The notes: generated by a model from the sequence alone, not told the origin. Shown: positions 1-7,780, numbered from the stretch's first letter. The stretch: DNA of 10,083 bases from WJLY01 sp964399265 (GCA_964399265.1 CAYNQF010000088.1:1-10083); one strand, 5' to 3'. Numbers and translations: made by a program.

Positions 1-1022
1 TTGACGTGCTCAGCGAACGTGCGGGTGAAGGTGTGGGTCCCGTTGCCGTTGGCCACGAAGAAGAAATCCTCGCTCTCACGGTCCGGATAGAGGGCGGCCA
101 GTATGCTGGCGTCTCCGGGGTTGCATATCGGGCCCGGGGGGAGCCCGGCGTACCTGTAGGTATTGAAGGGAGAGTCGACCTCGAGGTCCTTGTAGTAGAG
201 CCGCCTCCGGAACGTCCCGAGGGCGTACCTCACGGTCGGGTCGGCCTCCAGCTTCCAGCCGTCCCTCAGGCGATTGTGGTAGACGGCGGAGATCTTCGGC
301 CGTTCGCTGTTGTAGAGAGCCTCGGCCTCGATGATGGACGCGAGGGTGAGGACCTCGTGGACCGTCATGCCGAGCGAGTCGGCCCGGGCCACAAGGGCGG
401 GGTCCATGAAGCGCATCGTCTCCCCGACCATAATGTTGATCGCCTGGCGGGCGGTCGTATCGAGCCGCAGATTGTACGTGTCCGGATGCAGGTAGCCCTC
501 GAGAGAGGGTGCGGAGACGCCGAGCGCGTTCATGACGTCGGGGTCGTGTACCAGCTCCATGAACTCACCAGCGTCTATATCGAGCACGCCCTCCAGCAGC
601 GCGGCGATCTGCGAGGCGCGGTAGCCCTCGGGTATCGTGACCCTGCGCCCGGCCACGTCGCCGTACCGGAGCGCCATCAACACGTCCAGTTCCGAAACCT
701 CAGGACCGAACTCGTACGCGCCGGCCTGCAGGCTCTCCGTGAGACGGAGCAGCCGGACCGCGAGCCGGAACTTCGTCGCGCTCCTTATCACGCCGTGCTG
801 CTTGAGTTCGGTGGCTATCTGCCGGAGGGTGGAGCCTTCGTCGATGACGACGAGCTCGCGCTCGCCTATGTCACGCTTGATCGTGAACCACGCCATTTGT
901 GTGAAAGCTACGAACACGACAAACGCCATGAAGATGACGATGGCGACGTCGCGCACGAACCACGCCCTGCTGCGGTACTTCGTGAGCGGGACATCGTGCG
1001 CTCTGTGGCGCGACCTGAACAT
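1..1022 (-). CDS. mltG: Endolytic murein transglycosylase MltG (YceG family), 3' end outside window
   Basis: Inner-membrane lytic transglycosylase that cleaves nascent peptidoglycan strands and so influences glycan chain length. About 340 residues are visible. A short basic cytoplasmic head is followed by one membrane segment (about residues 23-41) and the YceG catalytic domain. Family signatures seen include EGYLHPDTY near 175-183, the catalytic-site stretch LASIIEAEA with Glu232 as the likely catalytic acid, VYHNRL at 247-252, DPTVRYALG at 261-269 and GLPPGPICNPG at 293-303. The frame is still open at position 1; the family normally ends soon after the EH motif seen at 338-339, so only a few codons are probably missing. 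The ATG at 1022 has an AGGGAG ribosome site 8 bases upstream and lies 11 bases behind the ruvX stop, so it is the last visible gene of the operon. Identity is secure from the motifs. Confidence 0.95.
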   Translation of the reverse strand, partial: MFRSRHRAHDVPLTKYRSRAWFVRDVAIVIFMAFVVFVAFTQMAWFTIKRDIGERELVVIDEGSTLRQIATELKQHGVIRSATKFRLAVRLLRLTESLQAGAYEFGPEVSELDVLMALRYGDVAGRRVTIPEGYRASQIAALLEGVLDIDAGEFMELVHDPDVMNALGVSAPSLEGYLHPDTYNLRLDTTARQAINIMVGETMRFMDPALVARADSLGMTVHEVLTLASIIEAEALYNSERPKISAVYHNRLRDGWKLEADPTVRYALGTFRRRLYYKDLEVDSPFNTYRYAGLPPGPICNPGDASILAALYPDRESEDFFFVANGNGTHTFTRTFAEHV

Positions 1023-1033
1023 CCTGGGACTCC

Positions 1034-1444
1034 CTACAGGCGCGTGGCGCTGGAGTCGAGGTAGTTCTGGAGTATGACCGACGCCGCGATCTGGTCGACA
1101 CGGCCCTTGCGCCGGCGCGACCTCTCCCCCGTCTCACGCATGATCCGGGAAGCCTCGGCGCTCGAGAGGCGCTCGTCCTGGAGCACGACGCGAAGCCTGG
1201 CGGCGTCCTCGATAGCGACGGCAAGCTCCCGCGCGCGGCGCGCACTCGGGCCTATGCTCCCGTCCATGCGGATCGGGTACCCAACAACCAAGATGCCCAC
1301 ATTCTCCTGCCGCGCAAGCTCGGATATCCGGGCGGCCGCCTCGGCGTCGTCCATGCCCGTCAGCGTGGTGAGGGAACCGGCCAGCATGCGTGCCTCGTCG
1401 CTCACCGCGAGGCCTATCCGGGCATCTCCCGGATCGACGCCCAT
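1034..1444 (-). other. ruvX: RuvX module of the fusion, with a possible internal start
   Basis: The ATG at 1444 is where a free-standing RuvX of 136 residues would begin, which is a normal family length. Only a weak CAGGA lies before it, about 3 bases away, closer than a usual ribosome site, so internal initiation is possible but poorly supported. The linker before it (FPDGEAGRI) is short and continues the RluD frame without a stop. This entry marks the domain boundary; it is not a second gene in addition to the fused frame. Confidence 0.5.
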
Positions 1445-2428
1445 GATCCTGCCCGCTTCGCCGTCGGGGAACCTGAGAGCCGCGAGCATGTCGGCCAAGT
1501 CGGGGGGGATCGGAGACACGAAGGTCATGTTCCTGCCCGTGGTCGGGTGGCGGAAGTGGAGCCTTCTCGCGTGGAGCGCCTGTCTTGTGGCCAGCTTAAC
1601 GAGAGCCGCCGCCTGCTTCCTGTAGTGCGGCGGTACGTCGCCGAAGTTCTCCTTGACCCCACCGTAGCTCGCATCGCCCAGCACCGGCCTGCGCAAGTGA
1701 GCAAGGTGGACCCTTATCTGGTGCGTCCTCCCGGTCTCGGGACGCATCTCCAGAAGCGTCGCGTACGGGAACTCCTCGACGACCTTCCAGCGCGTCGAAG
1801 CGGGCCGGCCGTCTGGCACGACCCACATGCGCTTCCGGTCGGAGCGCATCCGGCCCACGGGTTCCTCGACGCGGCCGGTGTTCTCGGAGAAGACGCCCCA
1901 CGAGATAGCCAGGTAGACCTTGCCGACCTTGCGCTCCTGGAAGGCTGCCGCCAGCTTCCTGTGCGACGCGTCGTTCCGCGCCACGACGATGAGCCCGGAC
2001 GTGTCGCGGTCGAGCCTGTGAACTATGCCGGGACGAAGCTCGTGCCCAACGCCCGAGAGCGTCTTGTCCCGCCCGAGGAGCGCGTTCACGAGCGTCCCCG
2101 ACGGCGTCCCGGGCGCAGGATGCACTACCATGCCGGCGGGCTTGTCGACCACGAGTATGTCGTCGTCCTCGTAGACTACGTCGATCGGTATGTCCTCGGG
2201 AACGGCCTCGGGCTGGCGCAGCTCGGGCACCTCTGCCTCGACCACGTCACCGACATCGAGGCAGGTCGAAGGCTTGGCCGGCTTGCCGTTCAGCGTGACG
2301 AGCCCGGCCAGGATCAGCTCCTTGGCGCGGGTGCGCGAGAGGTCCGGGACGTACTCCCCGAGGAAACTGTCGAGACGGTCCTCGGCGGCCTCGTCGGGAA
2401 CGATCAGGGAGAGCTGCTTGTTCTTCAT
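1034..2428 (-). CDS. rluD-ruvX: Fused 23S rRNA pseudouridine synthase RluD and RuvX (YqgF) nuclease
   Basis: One 464-residue reading frame holds two complete proteins that are normally separate. Residues 1-328 are an RluD-type pseudouridine synthase: an S4 RNA-binding domain at about 17-68, then the catalytic domain with HRLDRDTSG at 137-145 (Asp140 is the expected catalytic residue) and GRTHQIRVHL at 233-242. It would modify uridines of 23S rRNA helix 69. Residues 329-464 are a RuvX/YqgF RNase H-fold protein, linked to 16S rRNA 5' end maturation and proposed as a Holliday-junction resolvase. Its acidic residues are kept: GVDPG (Asp332), DERLS (Glu419) and KGRVDQIAAS (Asp445). Both parts are of usual family length and no stop lies between them. 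The ATG at 2428 overlaps the lspA stop as ATGA and has GGAG 5 bases upstream, which sets the start. A base error joining two frames cannot be excluded. Confidence 0.88.
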   Translation of the reverse strand: MKNKQLSLIVPDEAAEDRLDSFLGEYVPDLSRTRAKELILAGLVTLNGKPAKPSTCLDVGDVVEAEVPELRQPEAVPEDIPIDVVYEDDDILVVDKPAGMVVHPAPGTPSGTLVNALLGRDKTLSGVGHELRPGIVHRLDRDTSGLIVVARNDASHRKLAAAFQERKVGKVYLAISWGVFSENTGRVEEPVGRMRSDRKRMWVVPDGRPASTRWKVVEEFPYATLLEMRPETGRTHQIRVHLAHLRRPVLGDASYGGVKENFGDVPPHYRKQAAALVKLATRQALHARRLHFRHPTTGRNMTFVSPIPPDLADMLAALRFPDGEAGRIMGVDPGDARIGLAVSDEARMLAGSLTTLTGMDDAEAAARISELARQENVGILVVGYPIRMDGSIGPSARRARELAVAIEDAARLRVVLQDERLSSAEASRIMRETGERSRRRKGRVDQIAASVILQNYLDSSATRL

Positions 2429-2937
2429 GGGGTCTCCGACGCGGCTCCGTCCGAGGAGCGCGGCCGGAACAGGAGATGAAAGGCAAGGATCACGACGCCG
2501 ATCGTGATGGCGCTGTCGGCGACGTTGAAGTACGGCCAGCGAAGGCCGCCTATCCCTATGTTGATGAAGTCGACGACCGCTCCCACGCGGACCCGGTCGA
2601 TGAGATTGCCGATCGCGCCGCCCATGATGAGGCCGAAGGCCACCTGCTCCGCCGAGCGGAGACGGGCGATCTGGCGCCACGATGCCGCGATGGCGATCGA
2701 GGCGCCGGCGGACACCAGGATGAACACAAGTGAGCGACCGCGCATCATCCCGAACGCCGCTCCCGTGTTGGACGTCCTCGTGAAGCGAACGACCGTCCCG
2801 ATGAAGTCGACGGACTGCCCGAGGTCCATAACGCTCGTGACCACCTTCTTGATCACCTGATCGAACAGGATGATCGAGAGGGCGGTCACGAACAGACGCA
2901 CGTTGCTGTGAGAACGCTCGGTGGGACTATGAACCAT
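2425..2937 (-). CDS. lspA: Lipoprotein signal peptidase (signal peptidase II)
   Basis: Inner-membrane aspartyl protease that removes signal peptides from prolipoproteins after diacylglyceryl transfer. The protein has 170 residues, the usual size, with four hydrophobic spans at roughly 13-32, 66-86, 97-115 and 136-158. Family motifs are present in order: FDQVIKK at 25-31, NTGAAFG at 57-63, GGAIGNLIDR at 106-115 with catalytic Asp114, VVDFI at 121-125, and FNVADSAI at 137-144 with catalytic Asp141. The ATG at 2937 lies inside the end of the dksA-like gene, giving an 11-base overlap, with AAGAAGG and GAGGAG just upstream. The stop overlaps the rluD start as ATGA. Both joints suggest translational coupling. 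Its presence implies a lipoprotein-making cell envelope. Confidence 0.97.
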   Translation of the reverse strand: MVHSPTERSHSNVRLFVTALSIILFDQVIKKVVTSVMDLGQSVDFIGTVVRFTRTSNTGAAFGMMRGRSLVFILVSAGASIAIAASWRQIARLRSAEQVAFGLIMGGAIGNLIDRVRVGAVVDFINIGIGGLRWPYFNVADSAITIGVVILAFHLLFRPRSSDGAASETP

Positions 2938-3301
2938 TCTCCTCGGCCTTCTTACACTCTATGCACAGGCGCGCGTGAGGCACGACCTCCAACCGCGGCT
3001 TCTGGATCGGCTTCCCGCACACGCTGCACTTGCCGTATGTGCCCTCTTTGATGCGCGCCAGCGCCTCGTCGATGTGGTACAGGAGCCTCCCCTCCGCGGA
3101 TGCCATATGGTACGCCTTCTCCCGCTCCTCGGCATCGCTGGCCTGGTCAGCCATGTGGACCGAGTACGCGGACAGGTCGCCCGCCGCGTCGCGCTGGGAG
3201 TCGTTGAAGATCTTGTCTTCGAAGTAGCCGAGTTCCTTCAGCAACTTCACGCGCTCCTCGATCAACCGCTTCTCGAAGTGCTTCAGATCCCTCTTGTTCA
3301 C
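2927..3301 (-). CDS. TraR/DksA-family C4 zinc-finger protein (YlyA/YteA-like)
   Basis: A 124-residue member of the TraR/DksA family, whose members bind RNA polymerase through its secondary channel and tune transcription with or without ppGpp. An N-terminal helical coiled-coil region (about 3-85) precedes a four-cysteine zinc finger, CSVCGKPI at 92-99 and CIEC at 113-116. Acidic residues in HMADQASDAEE (about 49-59) lie where the coiled-coil tip should be. The start chosen is the GTG at 3301, because a strong GGAGGA lies 6 bases before it and family members commonly begin MNKRDL. An upstream GTG at 3319 would add six basic residues but has no clear ribosome site. It lies between ileS and lspA, as ylyA does in Bacillus. 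The family is certain. Whether it acts as a true DksA is not decidable here, so no symbol is given. Confidence 0.92.
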   Translation of the reverse strand: MNKRDLKHFEKRLIEERVKLLKELGYFEDKIFNDSQRDAAGDLSAYSVHMADQASDAEEREKAYHMASAEGRLLYHIDEALARIKEGTYGKCSVCGKPIQKPRLEVVPHARLCIECKKAEENGS

Positions 3302-3332
3302 CTGTTTCCTCCGCTTCACCGAGCTCAGGGGA

Positions 3333-3347
3333 CCGGCGGTGCGCCGG
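3333..3347 (-). other. GC-rich stem-loop directly after the ileS stop codon
   Basis: On the minus strand a perfect 6-bp stem, CCGGCG paired with CGCCGG around a CAC loop, begins immediately after the ileS TAG. No T-run follows (the next bases are TCCCCTGAG), so it is not a standard intrinsic terminator. It might act as a weak attenuator or as a 3' end stabiliser between ileS and the dksA-like gene. Such stems also arise by chance in GC-rich DNA. Confidence 0.3.
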
Positions 3348-6300
3348 CTACTTGACGCGCTCCACCGCGATCCTTGCCCGCTCTCCGTTCACATCCCACT
3401 CCCTCGAGAGCTCGCCCGTCTCGGGGCCGGTCGCGACGCTCTCCGCGAGCGTCTCGGCCTCGACCTTGGAGACAAAGCGTTCTACAGCCGTCTGGAGCCT
3501 GGGACCGGCCTCGTAGTAGACGCGTATCCTGTCGACCACCTCGAAGCCGGCCTCCTTCCTCATGAACTGGATCTTGTTTATCATCTCGCGGGCGAAACCC
3601 TCGTCCCGCAGTTCCTCTGTGAGTTCGACGTCCAGACCGACGGTCACATTCCCGTCGGCCTGCACCGCGAACCCCTTGCGGCCTTCCACCTCTATCTTGA
3701 CGTCGGAAGGCTCGACGACGGCGTCGTAGTCGGCGATGCTCACGCGGACGTTCACGCCCGAGGCGAGCTTTGCCACGTCGGCCTCGCCCAGCTCACGGAC
3801 CGCGTCCGCCACCTGGTTCACGTTCTTCCCGTGCTTCGGTCCCAGCGCCGGGAATATAGGCACGGCCTTCTGCGCGGCCAGAGCGGAGGGCTGGGCCCAG
3901 ACCCACTCCTTCACGTTCAGCTCCGTGAGAACCAGCTCGCGCAGCTGCTCGGCACGGGAGCGCTCCTCCTCTGGAACGCCCGCGACCAGGAGCTTGGCCA
4001 ACGGCTGCCTGACCTTCATGCCGGACTCCTGCCTCGCCGCGCGTCCGAGGGCCACGATCGAACGGACCCGCGACATGGCGTCTTCGAGGTCGATGTCGAT
4101 CAGCTCCTCGCCCACCTCGGGGTAGTTGCAGAGGTGGACACTCGCGGGCGCCTCGTCCGTGTCGAGATCGACATCGGTTGCTCCACCCGCCCTCAGGGCG
4201 ACGGCAGCGAAGCCGCGGCCTCCGCCCTCGGCCAGTCTCCGGTAAATGGCGTCGGACAGCAGCGGAGCGAACGGCGCTATCGCCTGCACCGTCTCGATCA
4301 GAACGCAATGCAGCGTCCAGTAGGCCGCCTTCTTGTCGCCGTCCATCTCGCCCTTCCAGAACCTCGCGCGCGACAACCGGACGTACCAGTTGGATACGTC
4401 CTCGAGCACGAAATGCTGGAGCTTCCGAACCGCCCTCGTGATGTCGTAATTCTCCATGTCGGCCCGCACGCCCTTGAGCGTCGAGTTCAGCCGGGAGAAC
4501 ATCCACCAGTCGATGATGCTCAGGTCGTCGCGCGTCGCGGCGTGCTTCTCCGGATCGTAACCGTCGATGTTCGCGTACAGAGAGAAGAAGCTGTACGTGT
4601 TCCTGAGCGTGTCGAAGAGCTTGCTCGTCACGTCGCGGACGCCCTCCGGGTCGAACCGTGTGGGCACCCACGGCGGGCTCGTGGCGACCAGGTACCAGCG
4701 GAGCGCGTCGGCTCCGTCCGCGTCCATCACGGCGAACGAGTCGACGATGTTGCCGACCGACTTGCTCATCTTCTTGCCGACGGCGTCCAGGACCATGTCG
4801 TTGACGACGCACCTCTTGAAGGAGGACTCGCCGGACACGATGGTAGATATCGCCAGAAGCGCGTAGAACCAGCCACGCGTCTGGTCGACTCCCTCTGCTA
4901 TGAAATCGGCCGGGAAGTGCGTCTCGAACTCGGTCTTGTGCTCGAACGGCCAGTGCCACTGGGCGTAGGGCATGCTGCCCGTGTCGAACCAGCAGTCGAC
5001 GACCTCCGGTGTGCGTGTCATCTCGCAGCCGCACTTCTCGCAGCGCAGCTTCACGGCGTCGATCCACGGCTTGTGCAGGTCGAGCCTCGCCGTGTCGATC
5101 TCGTCGACGGCGCGCGAGGCCAGCTCCTCGACGCTGCCGATGGGCGACATCTCGCCGCAGCCGTCGCAAACCCACACGTTCAGGGGCGTCCCCCAGTACC
5201 GGTCGCGCGATATCGCCCAGTCGACGTTGTTCTCGAGCCAGTCGCCCAGGCGGTTCAGGCCGACCTCCTTCGGGTGCCAGTCGATCCCCCTGTTGTTCTC
5301 GATCATCTGGTCCTTGAACTCGGTCGTGCGCACGTACCACGAGTCGCGCGCGTAGTAGACGAGCGGCGAATCGCAGCGCCAGCAGAACGGGTACGTGTGG
5401 ATGATGGTCCCGCTGCGATAGAGAAGCCCGCGCTTCTCGAGGTCCTTCGTGATCAGCGGGTCTGCATCCTTTATGAACATGCCTGCCCAGGGCCTCACCT
5501 CATCGGTGAACCTGCCCTGCCCGTCCACGGGCTGTATGAACGGAAGGTCGTGCTCCACGCCGACGCGGTAGTCGTCCTCGCCGAACGCGGGAGCGGTGTG
5601 CACGATGCCGGTGCCCTCGTCGAGCGTGACGAAGTCGGCCGGGATGACATACCAGGCCTTCTTCTTGGTCTTCACGAACGAGTAGAGCGGCTCGTACTCG
5701 TGTCCGACGAGGTCGGATCCCTTGTAGGTCGCGACGACCTCGCAGTCGCCTTCGAGCACCGGGAGCCTGGCCTCGGCGAGTATCAGGAGTTCGTCGCCGC
5801 ACTGCACCTTCACGTACTTCTCCTTCGGGGCGACGGCCAGCGCGACGTTCGATATGAGCGTCCACGGCGTCGTCGTCCAGACGAGATACGACGTGTTCGG
5901 CTCGTCCTTGGCCTTCATGCGGATGAAGACCGACGGGTCCTCGGCGTCGCGGTAGCCCTGGGCCACCTCGTGGCTCGAGAGGGGCGTGCCGCAGCGCGGG
6001 CAGTACGGCAGGATCTTGTGGCCCTTGTAGACCAGACCGCGGTCCCACATGAGCCTCAGGATGTGCCAGACCGACTCGATGTACTCGTTCGTGCACGTGA
6101 TGTACGGGTCGGAGAGGTCGATCCAGTACGCCATCCGGTGCGTGAGCCTGTCCCACTCGTCCTTGTACTTGAACACGCTCGCGCGGCAGTTCTTGATGAA
6201 CGCCTCGACGCCGTACTCCTCGATGTCCTCCTTGCCGTTGATCTGGAGGGCCTTCTCGACCTCGATCTCGACGGGCAGGCCGTGCGTGTCCCAGCCCGCC

Positions 6301-6548
6301 TTGCGCTCGACCAGGAAGCCGCGCATCGTCTTGTAGCGGCAGATGATGTCCTTGATGGTCCTGGCCATCACGTGGTGCGCGCCCGGGTGGCCGTTCGCCG
6401 TCGGCGGTCCTTCATAGAAGACGAACCGAGGCGAGCCGGCGCGCAGCTCCAGGCTCTTCCGGAACGTGTCGTTCTTGTCCCAGAACGAGAGGACGTCTCG
6501 CTCTATCTCCGGAAGTGTCTTGCCCTTCTCGAACTCTCGGTAAGCCAT
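3348..6548 (-). CDS. ileS: Isoleucyl-tRNA synthetase, type 2 (eukaryote-like), with GAHH signature
   Basis: Cytoplasmic class I synthetase that charges tRNA-Ile. It has 1066 residues, the length of type 2 enzymes. The Rossmann core begins with GPPTANG at 47-53. The usual HxGH signature is replaced by GAHH at residues 56-59, and the second signature KMSKS is intact at 593-597. The CP1 editing domain carries TTTPWT at 225-230 and GTGIVHTAPAFGEDD at 312-326, so editing of Val-tRNA looks preserved. Cysteine pairs at 183/186, 389/392, 461/464 and 503/506 could bind zinc. The anticodon-binding helices begin near 660 and the DUF5915-type C-terminal region is present. The ATG at 6548 is 3 bases after the pnp stop with only a weak ribosome site, suggesting coupling. 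Type 2 enzymes are tolerant of mupirocin, and the swapped signature has been reported to raise this to hyper-resistance. Confidence 0.97.
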   Translation of the reverse strand: MAYREFEKGKTLPEIERDVLSFWDKNDTFRKSLELRAGSPRFVFYEGPPTANGHPGAHHVMARTIKDIICRYKTMRGFLVERKAGWDTHGLPVEIEVEKALQINGKEDIEEYGVEAFIKNCRASVFKYKDEWDRLTHRMAYWIDLSDPYITCTNEYIESVWHILRLMWDRGLVYKGHKILPYCPRCGTPLSSHEVAQGYRDAEDPSVFIRMKAKDEPNTSYLVWTTTPWTLISNVALAVAPKEKYVKVQCGDELLILAEARLPVLEGDCEVVATYKGSDLVGHEYEPLYSFVKTKKKAWYVIPADFVTLDEGTGIVHTAPAFGEDDYRVGVEHDLPFIQPVDGQGRFTDEVRPWAGMFIKDADPLITKDLEKRGLLYRSGTIIHTYPFCWRCDSPLVYYARDSWYVRTTEFKDQMIENNRGIDWHPKEVGLNRLGDWLENNVDWAISRDRYWGTPLNVWVCDGCGEMSPIGSVEELASRAVDEIDTARLDLHKPWIDAVKLRCEKCGCEMTRTPEVVDCWFDTGSMPYAQWHWPFEHKTEFETHFPADFIAEGVDQTRGWFYALLAISTIVSGESSFKRCVVNDMVLDAVGKKMSKSVGNIVDSFAVMDADGADALRWYLVATSPPWVPTRFDPEGVRDVTSKLFDTLRNTYSFFSLYANIDGYDPEKHAATRDDLSIIDWWMFSRLNSTLKGVRADMENYDITRAVRKLQHFVLEDVSNWYVRLSRARFWKGEMDGDKKAAYWTLHCVLIETVQAIAPFAPLLSDAIYRRLAEGGGRGFAAVALRAGGATDVDLDTDEAPASVHLCNYPEVGEELIDIDLEDAMSRVRSIVALGRAARQESGMKVRQPLAKLLVAGVPEEERSRAEQLRELVLTELNVKEWVWAQPSALAAQKAVPIFPALGPKHGKNVNQVADAVRELGEADVAKLASGVNVRVSIADYDAVVEPSDVKIEVEGRKGFAVQADGNVTVGLDVELTEELRDEGFAREMINKIQFMRKEAGFEVVDRIRVYYEAGPRLQTAVERFVSKVEAETLAESVATGPETGELSREWDVNGERARIAVERVK

Positions 6549-6551
6549 CGG

Positions 6552-7382
6552 CTACATCTCGCTGATGAGACGGAAGACGAGCTTGGTCAGATGAGGCTCC
6601 GTCTTCCTCGCTATCTTCAGTATCTCAGTGTGGCTCGCGGGCCCCAGCGCATCGGGCAGGCACAGGTCGGTCACGACCGCGAGCCCCACCACGCGCATCT
6701 TCCCGTGGATCGCCACGATGTTCTCGGCGACCATCGACATGCTCACGACGTCGCCGCCTATCATTCGCAGGAATCTGTACTCCGCCGCCGTCTCGAGATT
6801 CGGCCCCGCGACGCCCACGAACACGCCCTTTCGCAGCCGGATCTTCTCCTCGAGCGCGATGCTCTCAGCGAGCTTGATGAACTCACGATCGTACGGCTCC
6901 GACATGTCCGGGAAGCGCGTCCCGAGCTTGTCGTCGTTCGGACCGATCAGGGGGTTGTCGCCGGTCAGGTTGATCTGGTCGACGAGGCAGACGATGTCGC
7001 CCTTGTCGTGCAGCGGGTTCATGCCGCCGGCCGCGCAGGTCAGGATGAGCTTCTTCGCCCCGAGCGCGCGCAGCACCCGGATCGGGAAGGTCACCTCCTG
7101 CATCGTGTAGCCCTCGTAGTAGTGGACGCGGCCGTCCATGAGCGCCACGCGCCTGCGCCCGATCTTGCCCAGGACCAGCTCGCCCGCGTGTCCCTGGACC
7201 CCGGACTTCGGGAAGTGCGGGATGTCGCCGAACGGAATCCGGGCGACCTCCTCCGTGTGGCTCGAGAGGTTGCCTAGACCACTGCCGAGCACGACCGCGA
7301 CCTGGGCCTTGAAGTCGGCCTGCTTGCGTATGAATGCTACGGCCTTGTCGATCTTCTCAGATAGCGTGAGCACCTTGGCCAT
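6552..7382 (-). CDS. punA: Purine-nucleoside phosphorylase, type I (trimeric PNP/MTAP superfamily)
   Basis: Reversibly cleaves purine nucleosides with phosphate to the base and ribose 1-phosphate, in purine salvage. It has 276 residues, the normal trimeric-class length. Visible are the phosphate-binding GSGLG at 33-37, QGHAG at 63-67, MDGRVHYYEGY at 82-92, AAGGMNP at 117-123 and AGPNLETAAE at 192-201. Glu197 corresponds to the base-contacting Glu of 6-oxopurine enzymes. The usual Asn of the ITN motif is Asp239 (VVTD), as in methylthioadenosine phosphorylases, and the usual GMSTVPE reads SMSMVAE. Base preference is therefore uncertain. The ATG at 7382 has a full AGGAGG 5 bases upstream; the last base of the yggT stop is 9 bases before the ATG. 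The symbol is by family, not proven orthology. Confidence 0.93.
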   Translation of the reverse strand: MAKVLTLSEKIDKAVAFIRKQADFKAQVAVVLGSGLGNLSSHTEEVARIPFGDIPHFPKSGVQGHAGELVLGKIGRRRVALMDGRVHYYEGYTMQEVTFPIRVLRALGAKKLILTCAAGGMNPLHDKGDIVCLVDQINLTGDNPLIGPNDDKLGTRFPDMSEPYDREFIKLAESIALEEKIRLRKGVFVGVAGPNLETAAEYRFLRMIGGDVVSMSMVAENIVAIHGKMRVVGLAVVTDLCLPDALGPASHTEILKIARKTEPHLTKLVFRLISEM

Positions 7383-7390
7383 GTGGCCTC

Positions 7391-7693
7391 CTATTGCAGT
7401 CTCGCGGCGATGTCGTAGAGCGTCGCAACGAGGAATCGCCGAAGGAAGTGGATCGCCAGGAAGACGACGATAGGCGTCAGGTCGAACCCTGCGGTCACGA
7501 GGAACGGCATCGCCCTCCTGACTCGCGACAGCACCGGCTCAACGATCGCACGAAGGAACCGGACCAACGGATGTCTCGAGCGCGGCATGAACCACGAGAT
7601 GATGACTGCCGCGAACAGACATATCAGGTACAGGACGAGCGCGATGTCGACCACGGTGGCCAGGGCGAACACCAGGTTACCGAGAACGAACAT
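7391..7693 (-). CDS. yggT: YggT family integral membrane protein (YlmG-like)
   Basis: A small membrane protein of 100 residues with one or two hydrophobic spans near 4-35 and one near 66-88. The loop between them carries the family pattern EPVLSRVRRAMP at 52-63 and GFDLTPIVVF at 69-78. YggT/YlmG proteins are linked to cell division and nucleoid or thylakoid organisation and to osmotic tolerance, but their biochemistry is not settled. The ATG at 7693 is preferred over an upstream start at 7732 because GGGGAG lies 6 bases before it and the family begins close to the first membrane segment. It follows yggS, its usual partner, after an 87-base gap. Confidence 0.92.
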   Translation of the reverse strand: MFVLGNLVFALATVVDIALVLYLICLFAAVIISWFMPRSRHPLVRFLRAIVEPVLSRVRRAMPFLVTAGFDLTPIVVFLAIHFLRRFLVATLYDIAARLQ

Positions 7694-7780
7694 CGTCTGC
7701 TCCCCGCGCTGCGTCCCGCCGCGGCCCGACACCTGCCGCGCCCCGGCCGGACTCTGGGCCCCAGCACTCGGCCCGCCTCG

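Noticed and set aside
6..1064. Plus-strand frame of 352 codons
   Set aside because: Antisense to mltG, no domain or ribosome site; a composition artefact.
2429..2680. Extension of the rluD frame upstream to 2680
   Set aside because: The added 84 residues lie inside lspA and are Arg/His-rich; the ATG at 2428 has a ribosome site and an ATGA overlap with lspA.
3294..7277. A 1327-codon plus-strand open frame
   Set aside because: It lies antisense to ileS and most of pnp, whose families are certain, and its protein is rich in Arg, His, Leu and Val with no recognisable domain. Long antisense frames are expected opposite GC-rich genes.
7720..7740. Stem-loop (CGCGGC/GCCGCG, 9-base loop) between yggS and yggT
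   Set aside because: Six GC pairs are common by chance at this base composition, the loop is large and no T-run follows, so it is not called a terminator.
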